DNA of 5,325 nt. Origin: Thermoplasmata archaeon. GTDB lineage: Archaea; Thermoplasmatota; E2; DHVEG-1. Positions 1-5,301 of this stretch are shown here, piece by piece. The stretch's first letter is position 1. Each line of letters begins with the position of its first letter. Location: the NCBI GenBank assembly GCA_003649715.1, contig QMSS01000102.1, positions 1 to 5,325 on the forward strand, given 5' to 3'. Both the position numbers and the translations under genes were made by a program. The notes under the pieces were generated by a model. The model was not told the origin of the DNA and ran no database searches. It saw nothing but the letters and a program-made list of their open reading frames with translations.

Positions 1-11
1 GATTGTTGAAC

Positions 12-20
12 TTTTTTTTT
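12..20 (+). terminator. T-run, possible terminator of an upstream + strand gene
   Basis: Nine consecutive T residues lie on the + strand at the left edge. Archaeal transcription commonly ends at U-rich tracts without a hairpin. The frame starting at base 1 reads Asp-Cys-stop (TGA at 7-9), so the end of an upstream gene could be just inside the window, but nine bases cannot establish this. The role is inferred from composition only. Confidence 0.3.
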
Positions 21-130
21 GTGATGTAATTTAAAAAGAAGGATAGGGGTGATGTATGATGAGAAAATAAAGTTTTCAAAACGGGAAATCTTTAATCCCT
101 AGCCTAGAGAGAAACTGTTTTCCGAAAATT

Positions 131-150
131 TCTTATATTATTTAATATAT
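131..150 (+). promoter_or_regulatory. AT-rich TATA-like promoter candidate for the thrS leader
   Basis: This block is almost pure A/T and holds two overlapping TATA-like cores, TTATATTA (133-140) and TTTAATATA (141-149). With the usual archaeal distance of about 25 bases from TATA centre to start, transcription would begin near 160-170. That is exactly at the GGCGGAG element, so a transcript from here would carry the whole structured leader and mini-ORF. No BRE is convincing. The call rests on composition and spacing. Confidence 0.35.
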
Positions 151-160
151 TCATTTTTTA

Positions 161-227
161 GGCGGAGAGATGGGATGACAAGTAAAACAAAAATCTTTTT
201 TCTAACACGGTGTTAATCACCTCCGCC
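161..227 (+). promoter_or_regulatory. Structured GC-rich leader element upstream of thrS
   Basis: GGCGGAG (161-167) is perfectly complementary to CTCCGCC (221-227), giving a 7 bp stem around 53 bases. Inside lies a 13-base palindrome, TAACAC-G-GTGTTA (203-215). The right side merges into a C-rich block (218-235) that stands out in an AT-rich region. ATCACCTCC (216-224) equals the widely conserved 3' end of 16S rRNA, so it can pair with Shine-Dalgarno-like sequences. It could pair with GAGGTTGA (325-332) just before thrS, with one bulge, and that pairing excludes the 161-167 stem. It could be a translational control element, a small RNA, or a chance structure. Confidence 0.35.
175..216 (+). 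CDS. Putative 13-residue leader peptide ahead of thrS
   Basis: ATG at 175 opens a short frame, MTSKTKIFFLTRC, ending at TAA 214-216. GGCGGAG (161-167) lies seven bases before the start and is a plausible ribosome binding site. Three of 13 residues are threonine, all encoded by ACA (178, 187, 205). That invites comparison with leader peptides that sense the amino acid made or used by the downstream gene. Thr-codon leader peptides are established for bacterial threonine operons; in archaea such a mechanism is not an established model as far as I know. ACA is also expected to be frequent in A-rich DNA, and the frame is too short for statistical support, so it may not be translated. Confidence 0.2.
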   Translation: MTSKTKIFFLTRC

Positions 228-240
228 GCCTCCCCCATAT

Positions 241-254
241 CAAATATTTAATAA
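241..254 (+). promoter_or_regulatory. TATA-like element close to thrS
   Basis: CAAATATTTAATAA is an alternative TATA-like box. At the usual spacing it would start transcription near 273, giving a leader of about 70 bases that excludes the mini-ORF and the GC-rich element. If this is the real thrS promoter, the upstream structure is a separate RNA or a DNA site. Evidence is compositional only. Confidence 0.3.
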
Positions 255-324
255 TACCTACCTGTTTCATGAGACAAAAAAAGAATCATTCCTCCAAAAA
301 AACCATATTGTAAATTTGTAAAAA

Positions 325-332
325 GAGGTTGA
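325..332 (+). promoter_or_regulatory. Ribosome binding site of thrS
   Basis: GAGGTTGA ends nine bases before the ATG at 342 and resembles the archaeal GGAGGTGATC with one inserted T. It supports this start. The N-terminal sequence begins exactly where archaeal ThrRS editing domains begin. Confidence 0.6.
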
Positions 333-341
333 CTGATAGTT

Positions 342-2204
342 ATGAAAATACTGCTCATACACAGCGACTATATTGAGTATGAGGTAAAAGACAAGGCTAT
401 CCCACATCCTGAGGAAATAAAAAATAGGAGAGACAGGATGGAGGAGGCTCTAACGGTATTCGCCGCTGTAGAAAAAAACGATGAAAAAGCAGCTGAGAAA
501 GTAGTTTTTGATACAGCTGAGGAGATAAAAAAAACAGTGGAACAACTCAAAATCAAAAATATAATGATCTACCCTTATGCACATCTCTCTTCCCATCTCG
601 GAACGGCACGAGTTGCAAAAGATATACTGTGTATGCTAGAAGAAAATCTAAAAAGCAGAGGCTTTAATGTAAAAAGAGCGCCATTCGGGTGGTACAAAGC
701 CTTTAAAATATCATGTAAAGGCCATCCATTGTCTGAGCTTTCAAGAGAAATAACTCCAGAGGAAGAAAAAAAGACAGCTGAGATGGAGAAGAAGGTTGAA
801 TCACAATGGTACATATTAACACCCAACGGAGATCTCATTGAGGCTGATAAATTCGATTTTTCAGAACACAAAGAGTTAAAGATTTTATATGAGTATGAAA
901 GCAGAGGATCAAGACTAGCATCTGGAGAGCCAGCTCATGTAAAAATGATGCAGGCACTTGAGCTGGTGGATTACGAGCAAAGCAGCGATGCAGGCAATTT
1001 CCGATGGTATCCTAAGGGCAGGCTAATCAAGGGACTACTGGAGAGACATGTCAGTAATATGTGCAGGAGCATAGGAGCAATGCAGGTGGAAACACCTATC
1101 ATGTATGATCTAGAACATAAGGCACTAAGTGCATATGTAAAAAAATTTCCTGCAAGACAATACATAGTAAGATCAGACTACAAAGATTTCTTCCTACGAT
1201 TCGCAGCATGCTTTGGACAATACATGATAGCACATGACATGACAATCTCATACAAAAACCTGCCACTCAGATTATATGAACTAACACACTACAGCTTCCG
1301 TAGAGAACAAAGCGGTGAGGTCAGCGGACTTAAACGCCTACGAGCCTTCACCATGCCTGATCTACACACATTATGCGCAGACATTAAGCAAGCTGCAGAG
1401 GAATTCAAAAAACAGTTCAAAAAATCAATGGAATGGATGGATGCCCTTCAGATAGACCATGAGGTTGCACTAAGGTTTGTAAAAGATTTCTATGAAAAAA
1501 ACAAAAAACTAGCATTAGAGCTCACAAAATTGATCAACAAACCTGTATTAGTTGAACTATGGGATGAACGATACTTCTATTTTGTTATGAAATTTGAGTT
1601 CAACATCATCGACTCGATGCAAAAAGCAAGCGCTCTCTCAACAGTTCAAATCGATGTAGAAAACGCCCAGCGGTTCGACATAACCTTCATAGATGAGAAA
1701 GGTGAAAAACAATATCCCTTGATACTTCACACAAGCATATCTGGCAGTATAGACCGATGTCTATATGCATTACTAGAACGAGAAGCAATCAAAATGAAAC
1801 AAGGTGAAAAACCCATGCTACCAATATGGCTCTCACCTACACAGATAAGATTCATACCAGTAAAAAAAGAATATACAAAGGACTGCAAAAAATTTGTGGA
1901 AGAATTAAATAAAATCTCACCGCATATGTGCATAAGAGCAGACATCGACGACCGAGAAGAAACTGTCTCAAAAAAAATACGTGACGCAGAAAAGGAATGG
2001 ATCCCAATCATAATAGTAACAGGAGAAAAAGAAAGAGAAAACAAAAAATTCACGCCAAGGTTCAGAAAAAACAGCATAGGAAAAAACAACAAAACATATA
2101 CCATAAAAGAACTACATGACCTAGTAACACAGCACACAGCAGGTTTTCCACAAGAACCACTACCACTACCATCTCATCTATCAAAACGACCGAAATTCAG
2201 ATAA
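342..2204 (+). CDS. thrS: Threonyl-tRNA synthetase, archaeal type with N-terminal editing domain
   Basis: Charges tRNA-Thr with threonine using ATP, in the cytoplasm; a class II synthetase. At 620 residues it is full length for the archaeal type. Residues 1 to about 140 form the archaeal D-aminoacyl-tRNA-deacylase-like editing domain that removes mischarged serine: it starts MKILLIHSDYIEYEVKDKA and contains AHLSS (80-84) and KAFKISCKGHPLSELSR (119-135), the conserved catalytic-pocket segments. The catalytic domain spans about 205-490: motif 2 FRRE (319-322), motif 3 GSIDR (468-472). The Zn ligands expected to bind the threonine amino and hydroxyl groups are all present: Cys290, His342, His463. 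The anticodon-binding domain is about 495-600, and the C-terminus LSKRPKFR is typical. Nothing is missing or frameshifted. It is preceded by an unusual leader (161-332) and followed by a T-run and a separate purP promoter, so it looks monocistronic. Confidence 0.97.
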   Translation: MKILLIHSDYIEYEVKDKAIPHPEEIKNRRDRMEEALTVFAAVEKNDEKAAEKVVFDTAEEIKKTVEQLKIKNIMIYPYAHLSSHLGTARVAKDILCMLEENLKSRGFNVKRAPFGWYKAFKISCKGHPLSELSREITPEEEKKTAEMEKKVESQWYILTPNGDLIEADKFDFSEHKELKILYEYESRGSRLASGEPAHVKMMQALELVDYEQSSDAGNFRWYPKGRLIKGLLERHVSNMCRSIGAMQVETPIMYDLEHKALSAYVKKFPARQYIVRSDYKDFFLRFAACFGQYMIAHDMTISYKNLPLRLYELTHYSFRREQSGEVSGLKRLRAFTMPDLHTLCADIKQAAEEFKKQFKKSMEWMDALQIDHEVALRFVKDFYEKNKKLALELTKLINKPVLVELWDERYFYFVMKFEFNIIDSMQKASALSTVQIDVENAQRFDITFIDEKGEKQYPLILHTSISGSIDRCLYALLEREAIKMKQGEKPMLPIWLSPTQIRFIPVKKEYTKDCKKFVEELNKISPHMCIRADIDDREETVSKKIRDAEKEWIPIIIVTGEKERENKKFTPRFRKNSIGKNNKTYTIKELHDLVTQHTAGFPQEPLPLPSHLSKRPKFR

Positions 2205-2224
2205 AATACCACCCACACCAAAAA

Positions 2225-2230
2225 TTTTTT
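2225..2230 (+). terminator. T-run terminator candidate of thrS
   Basis: Six T residues lie 21 bases after the thrS stop, immediately preceded by an A-tract, so the segment is also a small A/T palindrome. This fits a simple archaeal U-rich terminator. The rest of the 2205-2353 gap is A-rich; I see no gene in it apart from the purP promoter region. Confidence 0.4.
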
Positions 2231-2307
2231 CCGATTTCTCTAACAAAACTAAAAAAAGATCCAATTACATACACTATGCAACAAAAAAAAGAAAGAGAAA
2301 AATGCAG

Positions 2308-2325
2308 TTAAAAGAATATAAATTA
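2308..2325 (+). promoter_or_regulatory. TATA-like promoter candidate of the purP-family gene
   Basis: TTAAAAGAATATAAATTA contains overlapping TATA-like cores 30-45 bases ahead of the ATG at 2354. With normal spacing the transcript would start near 2335-2345, giving a very short leader that just includes the ribosome binding site. The exact core cannot be chosen from sequence. Confidence 0.4.
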
Positions 2326-2338
2326 TTAATCCTTAATT

Positions 2339-2348
2339 GGGAGGGATC
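2339..2348 (+). promoter_or_regulatory. Strong ribosome binding site of the purP-family gene
   Basis: GGGAGGGATC differs little from the archaeal consensus GGAGGTGATC and ends five bases before the ATG at 2354. It is the strongest Shine-Dalgarno match in the window and fixes this start codon. Confidence 0.75.
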
Positions 2349-2353
2349 TTTTT

Positions 2354-3511
2354 ATGATCAAAAGAAAAGAAATACATGACATCCTAAACCAGTATGACAT
2401 CAGCAAAATAAAGATAGGAATGATCGGATCACATTCAGCTCTCGATGTATGCGATGGAGCAGTAGATGAAGGATTCCACACAATAGCCATATGTCAAAAG
2501 GGTAGAGAAAAAACATACACTGACTACTTCAAATCCCTACGAGATAGCAGAGGAGATATTGTAAGAGGATGTGTCGATGAAACATGGGTTTTTGACAGGT
2601 TCAGCGAAATATTGAAACCAGATAAACAACAAAAACTACGTGAAAACAATGTTATATTCATCCCAAACAGATCTTTCACATCATACTGCAGTATAAAAGA
2701 GATTGAGAACAAATTCATGGTTCCCATGTTTGGATCACGTAATCTGCTACGGACAGAAGAAAGAGGAGAAAAAAAGGACTACTACTGGATGCTAGAAAGG
2801 ACAGGTATGCCATTCCCAGAAAAAATAGAAGACCCCAGGGATATCAATGAACTATGCATCGTTAAACTTCATCATGCTGTAAAAAAACTTGAGAGGGGAT
2901 TCTTCACATGCTCCTCCTACAAGGAGTACCTAGAAAAATCAGAGACACTGATAAAACAGGGTGTGATCACCAGAGAGATGCTGAACAATGCTAGAATTGA
3001 GAGATACATCATAGGACCTGTCTTCAACTTCGACTTCTTTTACTCCCCCATAGAGCCCAATATGAGCAAACTCGAGCTGATCGGCGTGGATTGGCGTTTT
3101 GAGACAAGCCTGGATGGGCATGTACGTCTACCAGCTCCGCAGCAGCTTTCCCTGCCAGAAAATCAGCTTATACCAGAATACACAGTATGTGGCCATAACT
3201 CAGCTACCGTCAGAGAATCACTTTTAGAAAAGGTTTTTAGACTCGGAGAACAATATGTTCAGGCTACACAGAAACACTATGACTATGGAATAATAGGACC
3301 TTTTTGTCTACAAACATGTGTCGATAAGGATCTAAACTTTTATATATATGATGTTGCACCACGTGTTGGCGGTGGGACAAATGTACACATGTCTGTTGGT
3401 CACTCTTATGGCAACACATTGTGGAGAAAACCAATGAGCACAGGACGGCGGATAGCAATGGAGATAAAAAGAGCTATAGAAATGGACAAGCTAGAGATGA
3501 TCATCACCTAA
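2354..3511 (+). CDS. purP: PurP-family formate-dependent AICAR formyltransferase (FAICAR synthetase) or close paralogue
   Basis: PurP enzymes join formate to AICAR at the cost of ATP to give FAICAR, the step that folate-dependent PurH performs in bacteria. They are ATP-grasp proteins. At 385 residues it is slightly longer than the roughly 360 of Methanocaldococcus PurP. Family landmarks, compared from memory: GSHSAL (25-30), VPMFGSRNLL (123-132), IERYIIG (215-221) then FDFFYSP (226-232), GVDWRFETSLDGHVRLPA (244-261), IGPFCLQ (314-320) and DVAPRVGGGTN (333-343), the last carrying the acidic and Asn residues of the ATP/metal site. The odd part is 171-184, KLHHAVKKLERGFF, where canonical PurP has a Gly-rich loop like PGARGGRGYF; Gly is largely replaced by Lys/His. 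This suggests a PurP subgroup whose catalysis should not be assumed. Start is fixed by a strong ribosome binding site. It converges on a folate-metabolism gene. Confidence 0.9.
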   Translation: MIKRKEIHDILNQYDISKIKIGMIGSHSALDVCDGAVDEGFHTIAICQKGREKTYTDYFKSLRDSRGDIVRGCVDETWVFDRFSEILKPDKQQKLRENNVIFIPNRSFTSYCSIKEIENKFMVPMFGSRNLLRTEERGEKKDYYWMLERTGMPFPEKIEDPRDINELCIVKLHHAVKKLERGFFTCSSYKEYLEKSETLIKQGVITREMLNNARIERYIIGPVFNFDFFYSPIEPNMSKLELIGVDWRFETSLDGHVRLPAPQQLSLPENQLIPEYTVCGHNSATVRESLLEKVFRLGEQYVQATQKHYDYGIIGPFCLQTCVDKDLNFYIYDVAPRVGGGTNVHMSVGHSYGNTLWRKPMSTGRRIAMEIKRAIEMDKLEMIIT

Positions 3512-3516
3512 AAAAA
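3510..3516 (-). terminator. T-run on the minus strand after the cyclo-ligase gene
   Basis: Seven A residues on the + strand read as T7 on the minus strand, 29 bases past the cyclo-ligase stop. The run overlaps the purP stop codon, so minus-strand transcription would end right at the 3' end of purP. It is inferred from the general archaeal preference for T-runs. Confidence 0.4.
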
Positions 3517-3545
3517 CTATTTGATGGATCATCCTCATCCCAGTT

Positions 3546-4112
3546 TTATGGAGAGCAGTGTATTACTCTTTTTTCTGTCACAATTTTGTCCACAGCCACA
3601 TCATGTTTTTCCACAGGAATACGATCCACTATCTGGAATTCAAATGCTAATCCTATATGCAACGCATTTTTAGAGTCACTCAGTAGTCTATCATAATATC
3701 CCAATCCATGCCCAATTCTATGACCCTTCTCGTCAAACACAATACCTGGAACAATTATAATGTCAACATCATTGACAGAGACCTCTGAGACATACTCCCT
3801 ACATGGCTGCAGAATGCTGTACTCCCCTGGTTCCAGTTCATCCCAACTATTCAGCTTAGACAAAAACATTTTTTTGTTTTTTCTACTGATTAATGGTACA
3901 ACAATGCTTTTCTCACTAGACAAACATTCTCTTATCATATCATGTGTGCAAACCTCATTGTTGTAAGAAACATAAAAAAGGATGGATGATGCCCTTTTGA
4001 ACTCTCTGAGACTGAAAAGCTTTTTTTTTATCTCATGACTTTTACGTAGCACCTCCTTTTCTGATATTTGGAGTCTTATGTTTTTTATCTTTCTACGAAG
4101 ATGTTCTTTCAT
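3546..4112 (-). CDS. 5-formyltetrahydrofolate cyclo-ligase (5,10-methenyl-THF synthetase)
   Basis: Catalyses ATP-dependent conversion of 5-formyl-tetrahydrofolate to 5,10-methenyl-tetrahydrofolate in the cytoplasm, rescuing a storage form of folate. At 188 residues it is normal for the family. The basic N-terminus MKEHLRRKIK is typical and belongs to the nucleotide-binding part; NNEVCT (51-56) carries the conserved Glu; the signature runs from PG (122-123) and FDEKGHRIGHGLGYYDR (126-142), matching the family PGxxFDxxGxRxGxGxGYYD; VEKHDVAVDKIVTE (167-180) matches the C-terminal PxExHDxxxDxivTE block. The frame is open to an ATG at 4175, adding 21 residues without family resemblance. I prefer 4112 because homologues begin here and AGGT lies about nine bases upstream. 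In archaea the real substrate may be folate or a related pterin. It converges with the purP-family gene, giving a one-carbon/purine pairing. Confidence 0.92.
   Translation of the reverse strand: MKEHLRRKIKNIRLQISEKEVLRKSHEIKKKLFSLREFKRASSILFYVSYNNEVCTHDMIRECLSSEKSIVVPLISRKNKKMFLSKLNSWDELEPGEYSILQPCREYVSEVSVNDVDIIIVPGIVFDEKGHRIGHGLGYYDRLLSDSKNALHIGLAFEFQIVDRIPVEKHDVAVDKIVTEKRVIHCSP
3569..3574 (+). terminator. T-run on the + strand after the purP-family gene
   Basis: Six T residues occur 58 bases after the purP stop, inside the 3' end of the convergent cyclo-ligase gene. Together with the minus-strand T-run at 3510-3516 this suggests overlapping convergent 3' ends. Evidence is weak because T-runs inside AT-rich coding sequence are common. 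Confidence 0.25.
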
Positions 4113-4175
4113 AAATGGATACCTGTTGTAATAGACATTGTCGTATATTAGTACTAGGCAGAAACTAGGTTTCAT

Positions 4176-4182
4176 AAAAAAA
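4176..4182 (-). terminator. T-run on the minus strand between methyltransferase and cyclo-ligase genes
   Basis: On the minus strand this reads T7, immediately before the ATG at 4175 and about 90 bases after the methyltransferase stop. It could end methyltransferase transcripts. Its position also means there is no ribosome binding site for an ATG at 4175, supporting the cyclo-ligase start at 4112. No other clear T-run follows the methyltransferase gene. Confidence 0.3.
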
Positions 4183-4203
4183 TCTGCTGGAAAAAGATAA
4201 AAT

Positions 4204-4222
4204 AAGTATTATACTTTATTTA
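4204..4222 (-). promoter_or_regulatory. Promoter candidate of the cyclo-ligase gene with embedded palindrome
   Basis: On the minus strand TTAAATAA (4222-4215) is a TATA-like box that would start transcription near 4193. It overlaps a 13-base palindrome, AAGTAT-T-ATACTT on the + strand (4204-4216), which would sit between TATA box and start site, a usual place for an archaeal repressor. Palindromes made almost wholly of A/T arise easily by chance, so the operator idea is weak. Confidence 0.3.
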
Positions 4223-4273
4223 ATGAGAAAGATAAAGCATTTTGTTATTAAATTTGTGAGAGGGGAAATTGAT

Positions 4274-5167
4274 TTATATCTTTTCTTTTATCGCCACAAC
4301 CGCATAGTATCCAGCTGTTTTACTCAGTCCAATGAGAGCACCAAGAACAGATACTCCAATGAGATAATGAACATCCCTTGTCGGCTCGTATCTTCTAAGG
4401 CCTATAATTTTTTTGAGTAGATAGGATATAAAAAAGGGTATACTGATGAAAAATGATCTAACTTGGGATAACGCAACTTTTTTTGATAGATCTATAACAC
4501 GTATGTTTTTGAACCCCTCTACTTCGAGATAGGATTTAAAATCTTTTAGGATGAGAGGAGGGGATTTTGGTATTCCACGACCTTTCCGGTAAGCGTTATA
4601 GATTTTTTGTAAAAATGGGTTAGATGGAAAAAGGGTGAAAAAACCATCAACAACCACAAGGTGACCACCAGGTTTTAGGATTCTGTACATCTCATGCACA
4701 AAATCTTTTTTATTTTCTGCGTAGGAGGAGGACTCAAGTGCAAAAACTCCATCGAAATGATTGTCTGGAAATCCTGTATTGAGATAGCTTTTTAGCATAA
4801 AATTAACGTTGTCAAGGCCTCTCTCTTCTGCAAATCTTTTTGCTAGCTCTACTTCACCTGGAGTAACTGTTATTCCTGTGAATCTAATATTAGGATACTT
4901 ATCAGCTAAGTATATGGAGGTTCCACCAACTCCACATCCTGCATCTAGTATATTCATCGATTTTCTATTGTCTAAACCAAGAAGTTTTCCTACAAAACGA
5001 TTCATATTAAGAACCGCTTCTTCAAAGTTTTTGATTCCTTTTTCATAGAGAGCAAAATGTAGTCCATGTGTTTTATCTAGCGCCCACCATCTAGCAAACT
5101 CAGGTCTAATAAGCTCATAATATTCTGCCACAGATTTTTCTACTTCAGTTATCCTTTCTGGTCTCAT
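4274..5167 (-). CDS. Class I SAM-dependent methyltransferase, sterol/tocopherol-methyltransferase-like, with hydrophobic C-terminus
   Basis: Transfers a methyl group from S-adenosylmethionine; the acceptor is unknown. The 297-residue protein has a Rossmann methyltransferase core: motif I LDAGCGVGG (74-82), post-I GITVTP (98-103), FDGVFALESSSY (138-149) and KPGGHLVVVDGF (165-176). The form GCGVGG followed by GIT.TP, and the N-terminal YYELIRPEFARWWALD with HFALYEKG, resemble the sterol C24 / gamma-tocopherol methyltransferase group, which acts on lipids and quinones. After the core are two hydrophobic stretches, about 236-251 (FFISIPFFISYLL) and 268-292 (YLIGVSVLGALIGL onward), suggesting membrane contact or a greasy substrate pocket. 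A membrane lipid or quinone is therefore a plausible acceptor, as inference. The ATG at 5167 has no ribosome binding site and probably a very short leader. The nearest gene on the same strand is 161 bases downstream. Confidence 0.9.
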   Translation of the reverse strand: MRPERITEVEKSVAEYYELIRPEFARWWALDKTHGLHFALYEKGIKNFEEAVLNMNRFVGKLLGLDNRKSMNILDAGCGVGGTSIYLADKYPNIRFTGITVTPGEVELAKRFAEERGLDNVNFMLKSYLNTGFPDNHFDGVFALESSSYAENKKDFVHEMYRILKPGGHLVVVDGFFTLFPSNPFLQKIYNAYRKGRGIPKSPPLILKDFKSYLEVEGFKNIRVIDLSKKVALSQVRSFFISIPFFISYLLKKIIGLRRYEPTRDVHYLIGVSVLGALIGLSKTAGYYAVVAIKEKI

Positions 5168-5197
5168 AAAAAAACTATTTTATAAAACAAAAAAAGA

Positions 5198-5206
5198 GTT
5201 ATAAAC
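5198..5206 (-). promoter_or_regulatory. TATA box candidate of the methyltransferase gene
   Basis: On the minus strand GTTTATAAC is a good archaeal TATA-like core centred about 35 bases before the ATG at 5167. It predicts a start site near 5177 and a leader of about ten bases. The lack of any Shine-Dalgarno sequence before this ATG fits a nearly leaderless mRNA. Confidence 0.45.
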
Positions 5207-5240
5207 TTTTTTTAGAATTTTAGGTGCTGTTAACTTAAGG

Positions 5241-5248
5241 TTTTTAAT
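5241..5248 (+). promoter_or_regulatory. TATA-like element before the last gene
   Basis: TTTTTAAT is the nearest A/T core upstream of the ATG at 5284. It would start transcription near 5270, leaving a leader of about 14 bases that includes GGGTG (5271-5275), a weak ribosome binding site. It abuts the left arm of the inverted repeat at 5246-5257. Confidence 0.3.
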
Positions 5249-5301
5249 CCCATCCCACCTATAACTTGTTGGGTGCACAAATTATGGAATGGGATGGGAT
5301 T
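5246..5301. repeat. Perfect 12-base inverted repeat around a start codon
   Basis: AATCCCATCCCA (5246-5257) is the exact reverse complement of TGGGATGGGATT (5290-5301), separated by 32 bases. Each arm contains a tandem ATCCC/GGGAT. The spacer holds the putative GGGTG ribosome binding site and the ATG at 5284; the right arm is codons 3-6 of the next gene (Trp-Asp-Gly-Ile). In RNA it would form a stable hairpin presenting the start site in the loop; in DNA it could be an operator. If transcription starts near 5270 only the DNA role is possible. Confidence 0.6.

Noticed and set aside
56..70. ATGATGAGAAAATAA mini-ORF (four codons) just after the Shine-Dalgarno-like GGGGTGAT at 46-53.
   Set aside because: The spacing is only two bases and the frame is four codons long; no functional support.
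72..128. Two 11-base palindromes, GTTTT-C-AAAAC (72-82) and TTTTC-C-GAAAA (118-128).
   Set aside because: They are nearly pure A/T runs in an AT-rich spacer and expected by chance.
56..130. C/D-box small RNA, because ATGATGA at 56-62 matches the C-box consensus.
   Set aside because: No CTGA D box follows within the usual distance on this strand, and no C'/D' pair is visible.
169..178. GATGGGATGA as a third copy of the TGGGAT motif of the inverted repeat at 5246-5301, with CATCCTCATCCCA at 3529-3541.
   Set aside because: Matches are short and imperfect, and their contexts (leader, convergent 3' ends, start codon) differ; not enough for a shared element.
2276..2311. Small frame MQQKKEREKCS between thrS and purP.
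   Set aside because: Eleven codons of A-rich low-complexity sequence without a ribosome binding site.
3421..3696. Open + strand frame of 91 codons overlapping the 3' ends of purP and the cyclo-ligase gene.
   Set aside because: It overlaps two well-supported genes in other frames, lacks a ribosome binding site and has low-complexity Ser/Thr-rich sequence, a shadow of the antisense gene.
4223..4420. Open + strand frame of 65 codons at the intergenic region between cyclo-ligase and methyltransferase.
   Set aside because: Most of it is antisense to the methyltransferase C-terminus and it shows no recognisable protein features.
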